Of a DNA stretch of 5,191 nucleotides, positions 1 through 5,191 are shown in pieces. Source of the stretch: JAAXKN01 sp050259615 (GTDB taxonomy: Bacteria > Bacteroidota > Ignavibacteria > Ignavibacteriales > SURF-24); assembly GCA_050259615.1 (NCBI GenBank), contig JBLNAZ010000001.1, positions 1-5,191 on the forward strand, read 5' to 3'. The first letter of the stretch is position 1; each line of letters opens with the position of its first letter. The translations under genes were made by a program, and so were the position numbers. The notes beneath the pieces are model-generated. The model saw only the letters and a program-made list of their open reading frames with translations. It made no database searches and was not told the origin of the DNA.

Positions 1-1251
1 TATTGTAGTAGACGGGTTAAAGGGATTAGGATAGTTCTGAAGGAGTTCAAAACCTGAAAGTTTAACGCTGCCTTTTTCTACCAGTGTTGCTCCTTTGGGA
101 TAGAAATATTTCAGCATATCATCCAGCGTAGCACGCCAGAGTCCCCAGCTGTGCCCTTCGGGGTATTCAGCCCACTTAAGCTCGTAGCCTCTCTGCAAAA
201 GTGAATCTTTATAAGGCCTCCAGAACTGGTAGAGGCTTTCATAACTTCCCCATACTGAAAAGAGTTTTATTGGCTGCAGCGGTTTTGAGCTGATGAGCTG
301 AGCGGCTTCATAGCTATAGGGCTGGAAGGCTCCTGAATGCTGGCCGCAGTTTCCGAAAATGCCGGAATGATTAAATGCAATAAGTGCCGATATGTTACCG
401 CCATATGAATCCCCAAGCACAAGGCGGCCTTTGGGATCCTTAATTGTTTTATACAGGGAGTCTATAAGCGGCACAAGTTCATAAGCAAAGAATTCCCTGT
501 ACTGGTTTCTTTTAGCGCCTGCGTACTCGTCGTTGCGGTTATTGGGCTGAACGAAGACAGCAATAAGAGGTCTGATCTTTCCGCTGTCCAGAAGGTTATC
601 TATTACGTTTACGGCGCTTCCGAGGCTGATGTATTCAAACCCGTCCTGAAAATATGCAACAGGATATCTTTCAGCATTTTCAGCGCTATAGTCAGGAGGA
701 AGATAGATCCTTAGCTGGTAGCTAATTGCGGCCTTTTGGCTGTATGTTGTTCTGCTTTCTACTTTTCCGTGCTTAATTGACGGCTTGAAGTTAATCTCCC
801 AGGGCTGAACATAGCCCGGCATAGCCAGTTCGGAATTAGGGCCGTAACCCCCGCTTACCTGATGAGGGTTCAGGGGATCCAGTATCCAGCTGCTGCCTAG
901 AACAACCTTATAATCCAGCCGTGCGTTTTGTTCAAATGTATGCGAAAGGTAAAAAAGGTTTGTATTTGAGAGCCTTGTCATCATATCCCGCGTGGAGCTC
1001 CAGTCATTAAAATCACCGGCCACACTGGCAGTAGAAGCGCTGCCGCGGTAGAGGAAGTTCGCCGTATTATTTTCAATAAATGGAATACCTTTATTTGCTG
1101 CATAATTCATAAAGCTGTCGACAACCGCTGTCTGAGCCTGAGTGTCATCTTTGAGTGAATTTACGCGCGAGATGAAATTCTGAAATTCAGATTGGGCAAA
1201 AAGAAAAGCAGGCGAAAAACAAAGGACCAGGAATAAAGTAATTTTTTTCAT
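1..1251 (-). CDS. Secreted Fes/esterase-D-family alpha/beta hydrolase with N-terminal E-set domain and T9SS tail (partial, 3' end off window)
   Basis: The reading frame is open from ATG at 1251 to the left edge, giving 417 codons without a stop; the 3' end lies outside. A signal peptide (residues 1-19, MKK start, hydrophobic core, cleavage near FA|Q) directs export. Residues about 64-145 resemble the early-set/CBM48-like beta-sandwich that precedes many esterases, with the motif VAGDFNDW at 77-84. Residues about 165-385 form the putative esterase domain (enterochelin esterase / feruloyl esterase type): nucleophile Ser282 in GDSYGG, catalytic His367 in EGHSW, and a likely acid Glu338 in GSYES. 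Residues 406-416 read NYPNPFNPSTT, the opening of a T9SS type A sorting domain. If the tail matches that of the neighbouring amidase, about 70 residues are missing. The likely role is surface or extracellular hydrolysis of an ester, such as an acyl or feruloyl group on polysaccharide or a siderophore ester; the substrate is not determinable. The ribosome site (ACGGGA) is weak. A terminator lies just upstream. Confidence 0.9.
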   Translation of the reverse strand, partial: MKKITLFLVLCFSPAFLFAQSEFQNFISRVNSLKDDTQAQTAVVDSFMNYAANKGIPFIENNTANFLYRGSASTASVAGDFNDWSSTRDMMTRLSNTNLFYLSHTFEQNARLDYKVVLGSSWILDPLNPHQVSGGYGPNSELAMPGYVQPWEINFKPSIKHGKVESRTTYSQKAAISYQLRIYLPPDYSAENAERYPVAYFQDGFEYISLGSAVNVIDNLLDSGKIRPLIAVFVQPNNRNDEYAGAKRNQYREFFAYELVPLIDSLYKTIKDPKGRLVLGDSYGGNISALIAFNHSGIFGNCGQHSGAFQPYSYEAAQLISSKPLQPIKLFSVWGSYESLYQFWRPYKDSLLQRGYELKWAEYPEGHSWGLWRATLDDMLKYFYPKGATLVEKGSVKLSGFELLQNYPNPFNPSTTI

Positions 1252-1280
1252 GAAAGTCCCGTTTGATATTCAAAGAGGAT

Positions 1281-1307
1281 AAAAAAAAGGCGGGCATTTT
1301 GCCCGCC
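1281..1307 (-). terminator. Intrinsic (Rho-independent) terminator after the amidase gene
   Basis: Arms 1289-1296 (GGCGGGCA) and 1300-1307 (TGCCCGCC) are perfectly complementary, giving a GC-rich 8-bp stem with a 3-base loop. On the minus strand the hairpin is followed at once by eight Ts (1288 to 1281). It begins 17 bases after the amidase stop codon. On the plus strand it is not followed by a T-run, so it acts on leftward transcription only. The T-run ends 29 bases before the esterase start codon. Confidence 0.9.
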
Positions 1308-1324
1308 ATAATAATAATTCATTT

Positions 1325-3829
1325 TTACTTAAGAAGCACCATCTTTTTAGTTTCTTTGTAGTTGTCTGTTCTGAGCATGTAAATGTAAATTCCGCTTGGA
1401 ATGTTTGATGCATTGAACTGAACTTTGTACTTTCCAGCTGTCTGCTCTTTGTTAACAAGCGTTGCAACTTCACGTCCCAGGAGGTCAAATACCTTGAGGG
1501 AAACAAAACTGTTCCCGGGTATCTGATAGCTAAGAGTAGTTGAAGGATTAAACGGATTCGGGTAGTTCTGATCCAGAGCGTAGCTTGAAGGTTTACCTGT
1601 TCCGTTTTCTTTTTCAACTCCTACGAAAGACACATTTGCAGCGCGAAGGTTATCAAAGCACAAAAATCCCGCAGCCTGATTCCCAGGGGTATAAGTTAAC
1701 TGGAAGCTGTCGAATTTCAGAGGTCCATTGAGAGTTCCGTTGCTTTTTGTATTTCCATCCCACACTCCAAGTCCGTCTTTTGACATATTCCATCCTACAA
1801 GCTTCCAGCCGGTCCAGTCAACGGTGTACCAGGGGCTGACTTCAAGCCCTGAGAAGTCACTTTCATCGGCAACGCAGAAGCGGAATTTGTTACGGCTGCC
1901 GTCGCCGAAGACATATGTCTGAAGAACACCGGTACTGCTGAATGTTACAGTTTTGGGTGTGCCTGAGCTTAAATACTCCCTTAAAAACCATGATGCGGCA
2001 TTCTTATCCCAGCTGTAGTTTAGCTGCATGCTGCTTGAGCTTCCATAGAATTTGTAGGTGGTACTTGCAGTAAAATTGGTTTCTGAGTTCACAATACCCG
2101 ATGCATAAGTAAGCGGGCTTGCCCAGTTGGTTGTAAACCCGGATTCGAATTTTTCTATAAAGACCATTGCTGGAAGTTTTGCGCCGGTCTTAAAGGTATA
2201 AACCTTTTCTGAACTGATTGCATTCTTATACTGATCTTCAAGGCCCGGAGAGAGGACTACGCTGTAGCTTTCATTTTCGAGCAGTGTATCGACCGGGAAA
2301 AAGCTGAAGACAGATTTTTGATTATTTAATATGAAGTAATTGCCTTTTATGGCAACCGATGCCTGGTCGGAATTCTTAATAATTTTAACTCTTCCGCTGA
2401 TGGTAGAAGTGTTGATAGGTTCATTAAAGCATATGTTGACAAGAGGCATCGGATCAACATACTCCATATTATTTGACGGAAAAACGGATTCAACTACAGG
2501 AGCACTGACATCCTGAACCATTGTCTTAAATGAGTAGCTGTAGCTGTCGCCTGCAGCACCGTCCTTGTTTCCGTCCAGCAGGATTCCATGAGATGATTCC
2601 TTTGCCGCTTCTGAAATCGTCAGCGTAAAGGACGTATTAAAGGGAAGGGCGGAAGTCGAGATTGCAACCTTCTTATCGGTTGACCAGGTAAATGCAAGGG
2701 GAACCTGCGGATTAATGGAAATTGCAGATTCAACTGAAGTCCTGTTCATAATGCGGGAAAAATCAATAACTACATCTTTTTTTCCGGGGTAAAGCGAGTC
2801 GCCTGCAGACGGACTTACAGAAACAACTACAGGCGGTACCGAAGAGGATAAGTCCTTATCCCCAAAAGTGTTTTTGCTTGCCTCAACAGTTACAACAGAA
2901 GAATCAGAAAAATACCCGGCTGCTTCGTAGTACAGCTTGTATTGTCCCGGTGCAAGTTCATCGAACATAAAGAATCCGTTATTCTGATCGTCGCCATTGT
3001 AAACAATTGGCGCCATTGTGTTCGAGGGGTCACCGGCTTTTAATGTGACCTTTACCTTATTGATAGGTTTCTTGGCGTCCTGCGATGTCAATGCCGTATA
3101 GCTTACAGTCTGATCGGGGTCACGTACAATGCCTGCAACAATTCCTGTAGTGAGCGACGGCTTTCCCCAGAATGAGAGAAATGCCTTTGTAATTGCCCAT
3201 GCCTCGTGCTTTAAGTAAGCCTCATTTCTCAGTCTCCAGGATTCAGGGATATAGTCGTGGAACGAACCCTCTGAAAGTGTGCCCGGCATACCTAGCCCCT
3301 TAAACACGCCGAGGTATGCTTTTCCGGTTCCGTAGAAATCAAAATCTCCGGCCAGGCGGAAATCAGTGGTTCTGTGAGCCGAGTTGATTTCAGCGCCTAA
3401 AAACTGCGACATTGTTTTTGAATCAGGGTATGTGGGAGTAAGATTCGTGCCCTGGTAGAGCATTAGAGTATAGTTTGATTTAGAAGTTGTACCCGTTGCA
3501 TTGCTGTGAATTGAATGCATTAGCTGAACTTTATTGTCATTGGCAATTGCCACAATCTGTGATAAGGGAAGATCATCGGCATCATTATTTGTAGTTCTTG
3601 TCATTATAACCGTTGCGCCAAGTTTTTCAAGCATAGCTTTGAGATAAAGCCCCTTTGCAATGTTACCCTCGGATTCCCAGAAATCCGTTTCAAGAATATG
3701 CCTGTCATTTGCAGGGTCATGTCCTCCGTGTCCGGGATTAATACAAATTTTTACGCCAGTTAAAGCCTGCCCCAAAACCAATGAGGAATTCAGAAGCATT
3801 ATAATAAATAGTAAAACTTTTTTATTCAT
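1325..3829 (-). CDS. Secreted multidomain N-acetylmuramoyl-L-alanine amidase (Amidase_3) with Ig-like domains and T9SS sorting tail
   Basis: This 834-residue exported protein is predicted to cleave the amide bond between N-acetylmuramic acid and L-alanine in peptidoglycan. A signal peptide spans about 1-21. The Amidase_3 zinc hydrolase spans about 26-220: predicted zinc ligands are His34 (PGHGG), Glu52 (four residues before Asn56) and His108 (SIHSNA), and the catalytic Glu187 is in LSEGSF. All key residues are present. Next come a carboxypeptidase-regulatory-like beta-sandwich (about 227-329, with ELAPGQYKL), two Big_5/SbsA-like Ig domains (about 331-436 and 441-548), and a beta-rich region (about 553-735) resembling a carbohydrate-binding jelly roll whose family I do not recognise. 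A T9SS type A sorting domain (about 750-834) has NYPNPFNPST, VFDLLGREV and PSGIYIY. It lacks the AMIN, SPOR or LysM modules of division amidases, so surface or extracellular action is inferred. ATG 3829 is supported by GAGGA four bases upstream. It lies 12 bases after the PD40 gene and is followed by a terminator. Confidence 0.93.
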   Translation of the reverse strand: MNKKVLLFIIMLLNSSLVLGQALTGVKICINPGHGGHDPANDRHILETDFWESEGNIAKGLYLKAMLEKLGATVIMTRTTNNDADDLPLSQIVAIANDNKVQLMHSIHSNATGTTSKSNYTLMLYQGTNLTPTYPDSKTMSQFLGAEINSAHRTTDFRLAGDFDFYGTGKAYLGVFKGLGMPGTLSEGSFHDYIPESWRLRNEAYLKHEAWAITKAFLSFWGKPSLTTGIVAGIVRDPDQTVSYTALTSQDAKKPINKVKVTLKAGDPSNTMAPIVYNGDDQNNGFFMFDELAPGQYKLYYEAAGYFSDSSVVTVEASKNTFGDKDLSSSVPPVVVSVSPSAGDSLYPGKKDVVIDFSRIMNRTSVESAISINPQVPLAFTWSTDKKVAISTSALPFNTSFTLTISEAAKESSHGILLDGNKDGAAGDSYSYSFKTMVQDVSAPVVESVFPSNNMEYVDPMPLVNICFNEPINTSTISGRVKIIKNSDQASVAIKGNYFILNNQKSVFSFFPVDTLLENESYSVVLSPGLEDQYKNAISSEKVYTFKTGAKLPAMVFIEKFESGFTTNWASPLTYASGIVNSETNFTASTTYKFYGSSSSMQLNYSWDKNAASWFLREYLSSGTPKTVTFSSTGVLQTYVFGDGSRNKFRFCVADESDFSGLEVSPWYTVDWTGWKLVGWNMSKDGLGVWDGNTKSNGTLNGPLKFDSFQLTYTPGNQAAGFLCFDNLRAANVSFVGVEKENGTGKPSSYALDQNYPNPFNPSTTLSYQIPGNSFVSLKVFDLLGREVATLVNKEQTAGKYKVQFNASNIPSGIYIYMLRTDNYKETKKMVLLK

Positions 3830-3833
3830 GAAA

Positions 3834-3839
3834 TCCTCT
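3834..3839 (-). promoter_or_regulatory. Ribosome binding site of the amidase gene
   Basis: On the minus strand AGAGGA lies four bases before ATG 3829. It sits entirely within the 12-base gap after the upstream stop codon (3842-3844), so ribosomes ending the PD40 gene arrive directly at it. This supports cotranscription and possibly coupled translation of the two genes. Confidence 0.7.
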
Positions 3840-3841
3840 TA

Positions 3842-4786
3842 TTAATCGTTGCTTAATTTCATTAAATAGATGCTGCCCTCATCCGTATGGTAAAGGATGC
3901 TTTGAGCATCTGATGACCATTCGGGATACATTTCGGCATCATTGTCTGTTGAGGTGAGCTGAATCCTCTTCTGGCCATCTGCTGAAACGGCATAAATGTC
4001 GGAACTGGTTACTTCCAGGCCATTGTCGCCGTCAACCATATAGATAACCCACTTGCCGTCTGGTGACCATTTTGGGGCGTTGGCATATCCCAGACTTAAG
4101 AGGATATTGCCATCGATGCCTGAGATGAAAGTTCCCTTGCCTGCCAGTGTAAAGAGAATTTTTGTGCCGTCGGGAGAAACCGAAGGCCAAATGTAATTCC
4201 CAGCTCCAAGCGGGGTCATTTTCTTCTTTGTTCCATTAGAATAAAGTGCCAGAGCCTGGTCCTCAATGTAAACGACCGCATTGGTTACATTATTTTGAAC
4301 TGTGCTTTTCTTTGGGGCTGTGCCTGCAGCTTTCATAACAAATTTATTATTGGAAGTGTAGGTGAGCTTATTGCTCATAAGAATTCTGGGTGCAGAGAGT
4401 TCATGGGCGGTTTCCAGCACCTGGCGCTTCTTTGTTTGAATATTCTTCTGAATCATGGTCTGTGAAGTTCGCAGGCCGTGATTGTCAAAATTATTTACGC
4501 GGTAGTATACGGATTTTCCGTCGTTGGAAAATGCAAATTCATAGCCCGCGCCCTGTTCTTCAGTAAAAGGAACGATCTTTTTAGCCTGCATGTCGTAATA
4601 CCAGAGCCCTTTGTAGCCGGCAGAAGTAAAAAACACCCTGGAGCCGTCGGGACTCAGCTTAGGGAAATAGAATTCACCCTGTGACTTGTCTGTTATTTTT
4701 ACGGTTTCAACAACAGAAAGCTTCTGTGCAGACAATAGAGAGGAAAGGAATATAAGTATAAAAAAAGAGTAACTAATTTTTTTCAT
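3842..4786 (-). CDS. Secreted TolB-like PD40 (WD40-like) beta-propeller protein
   Basis: This is a 314-residue protein with a signal peptide (1-20, MKK start, hydrophobic core, cleavage near SA|Q). Five PD40-type blade motifs are visible: FPKLSPDGSRVFFTS (41-55), EFAFSNDGKSVYYRV (83-97), WPSVSPDGTKILFTL (200-214), APKWSPDGKWVIYMV (237-251) and MYPEWSSDAQSILYHT (286-301). This is the repeat of the TolB C-terminal propeller and related periplasmic proteins. Residues about 98-197 lack the SPDG signature but could form divergent blades, so a six- or seven-bladed propeller is plausible. There is no TolB N-terminal domain, no enzyme domain and no T9SS tail, so it probably stays in the periplasm or envelope as a binding or scaffold protein; the ligand is unknown. 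ATG 4786 is chosen because AGGAG lies six bases upstream and the signal peptide begins there. An in-frame TTG at 4825 would add 13 polar residues before the signal peptide. It is the first gene of the unit and lies 12 bases ahead of the amidase. Confidence 0.88.
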   Translation of the reverse strand: MKKISYSFFILIFLSSLLSAQKLSVVETVKITDKSQGEFYFPKLSPDGSRVFFTSAGYKGLWYYDMQAKKIVPFTEEQGAGYEFAFSNDGKSVYYRVNNFDNHGLRTSQTMIQKNIQTKKRQVLETAHELSAPRILMSNKLTYTSNNKFVMKAAGTAPKKSTVQNNVTNAVVYIEDQALALYSNGTKKKMTPLGAGNYIWPSVSPDGTKILFTLAGKGTFISGIDGNILLSLGYANAPKWSPDGKWVIYMVDGDNGLEVTSSDIYAVSADGQKRIQLTSTDNDAEMYPEWSSDAQSILYHTDEGSIYLMKLSND

Positions 4787-4791
4787 TTGTA

Positions 4792-4797
4792 TCTCCT
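4792..4797 (-). promoter_or_regulatory. Ribosome binding site deciding the PD40 gene start
   Basis: On the minus strand AGGAGA (4797 to 4792), with AGGAG six bases before ATG 4786, is a strong Shine-Dalgarno sequence. It fixes the start at 4786, in agreement with the signal peptide beginning there, and argues against the in-frame TTG at 4825. Confidence 0.8.
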
Positions 4798-4819
4798 GAA
4801 AAGAATTAACTTTTACCCG

Positions 4820-4832
4820 GGTCAAAATGACC
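4820..4832. promoter_or_regulatory. Perfect inverted repeat GGTCA-N3-TGACC upstream of the PD40 gene
   Basis: The arms 4820-4824 and 4828-4832 are exact reverse complements around AAA. The element lies about 33 bases before ATG 4786, where a repressor operator or a 5' leader hairpin would fit. It overlaps a CCCGGG palindrome (4816-4821). A 5-bp arm can arise by chance, so an operator role is only a possibility. Confidence 0.3.
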
Positions 4833-5006
4833 AGAGCAAAATTTGATGATTTGCGATAATGCAGAAACAGAGAAGAAAGGAATTTACGTGACTAAAAAAA
4901 TCGCTTCTGCTCTTATCAATCGGATCTCGATTCCCGGACACCAATAGTGAGATTTTTTTACCCAAAAATATAAAAATATTATTTAATAAAAAGTATTAAG
5001 ACATAA

Positions 5007-5035
5007 GATTCTGGAATAATCATCAGTCCGGAATC
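5007..5035. repeat. Imperfect inverted repeat, 9-bp arms
   Basis: GATTCTGGA (5007-5015) and TCCGGAATC (5027-5035) pair over nine positions around an 11-base loop. The single mismatch becomes a G-U wobble only in plus-strand RNA. The second arm also nearly complements GATTCCCGGAC at 4929-4939, with one extra base. The form recalls short dispersed extragenic repeats, or a weak terminator from a gene beyond the right edge; neither can be shown from this window. Confidence 0.4.
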
Positions 5036-5151
5036 CCGCCTGGCCGCCATTTTGCGTTTATTAAGAGCTGATTAGACACAAAGTCCCCCCTGAAAGGTTT
5101 AAAAATAGGCTTTTGCCGATATTTTCCCCTTTTTAAATAATTTTTAAAGAA

Positions 5152-5183
5152 TTTGACAGAGTATTATAATTTTAGCAAATTTG
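5152..5183 (+). promoter_or_regulatory. Possible rightward Bacteroidota-type promoter at the window edge
   Basis: TTTG (5152-5155) is followed, 20 bases later, by CAAATTTG (5176-5183), a one-mismatch fit to the -7 element TAnnTTTG known from Bacteroidota, with typical spacing. It would drive a divergent gene beyond 5191. The region is AT-rich, so a chance match is quite possible. Confidence 0.25.
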
Positions 5184-5191
5184 AATGCGAA

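Larger units (their letters stand above)
4787..5191. other. 405-base gene-free upstream region
   Basis: I see no convincing gene here on either strand; the frames are short and lack good starts. The region is AT-rich and should hold the promoter of the leftward operon. Two weak candidates are visible on the minus strand. One is TTGATA (4919-4914) with a 17-base spacer to TTTAGT (4896-4891). The other is TATTTTTG (4970-4963), which fits the Bacteroidota -7 consensus TAnnTTTG but has no TTTG at the expected distance upstream. The region also holds the inverted repeat at 4820-4832 and the imperfect hairpin at 5007-5035, plus a possible rightward promoter at the edge. Confidence 0.6.

Noticed and set aside
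1270..1617. 115-codon minus-strand reading frame
   Set aside because: It lies almost wholly within the amidase 3' end in another frame and continues across the terminator; its composition is not protein-like and it has no recognisable domain.
1728..1922. 64-codon plus-strand reading frame
   Set aside because: It is antisense to the amidase's conserved domain region, is low-complexity and has no family resemblance.
3660..3845. 61-codon plus-strand reading frame
   Set aside because: It is antisense to the amidase signal peptide and zinc-site region, where the minus-strand protein is clearly real.
4478..4684. 68-codon plus-strand reading frame
   Set aside because: It is antisense to the PD40 repeats of a clear gene and has no independent support.
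4787..4825. TTG at 4825 as the start of the PD40 gene
   Set aside because: It would put 13 polar residues ahead of a good signal peptide, and it lies inside the inverted repeat with no ribosome site; ATG 4786 has AGGAG at ideal spacing.
4853..4910. GCAGAA...TTCTGC and GCGAT...ATCGC inverted pairs
   Set aside because: The arms are short, occur in non-nested order and have loops of about 40 bases, so they do not form one coherent stem.
4979..5050. 23-codon minus-strand ORF starting at ATG 5050
   Set aside because: It has no ribosome site, overlaps the imperfect hairpin and shows no recognisable peptide; it is most likely a by-product of the inverted repeat.
5023..5163. 46-codon stop-to-stop open stretch on the minus strand with a GTG preceded by AGGGGGG
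   Set aside because: From the GTG it would encode only 18 residues with no recognisable similarity; this length is expected by chance.
5153..5170. TTGACA and TATAAT as a classical sigma-70 promoter on the plus strand
   Set aside because: Only six bases separate the two hexamers, against about 17 needed, so they cannot act together as -35 and -10.

Overview
The window looks like chromosomal DNA from the Ignavibacteria/Bacteroidota side of the FCB group. The strongest clue is the C-terminal signature NYPNPFNPST, which occurs in two of the three genes. It is a hallmark of type IX secretion (T9SS, type A) sorting domains and is especially common in Ignavibacteria and relatives. The signal peptides ending in ...AQ and the moderate, AT-leaning base composition agree. 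The species cannot be named from this sequence alone.

All three convincing genes lie on the minus strand, so they read from right to left. Positions 4787-5191 hold no convincing gene. They contain AT-rich upstream DNA with a small inverted repeat just ahead of the first gene, an imperfect hairpin near 5007-5035, and a possible outward plus-strand promoter at the right edge. The genes follow in order: a secreted TolB-like PD40 beta-propeller protein (4786 to 3842); a large multidomain N-acetylmuramoyl-L-alanine amidase with a T9SS tail (3829 to 1325), starting only 12 bases after the first stop; and, after a strong intrinsic terminator at 1281-1307, a Fes/esterase-D-type alpha/beta hydrolase (1251 to the left edge). 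The esterase gene runs off the window just inside its T9SS tail.

All three products are exported. The propeller protein has a signal peptide but no T9SS tail, so it is probably periplasmic or envelope-associated. The amidase and the esterase should cross the outer membrane and end up on the cell surface or outside the cell. The first two genes are almost certainly cotranscribed. The esterase sits only 29 bases behind the terminator's T-run, so it needs read-through or a promoter inside or overlapping the end of the amidase gene. A shared role in handling cell-wall or polysaccharide material outside the cell is plausible but inferred. No RNA gene, CRISPR array, insertion sequence or phage gene was seen.
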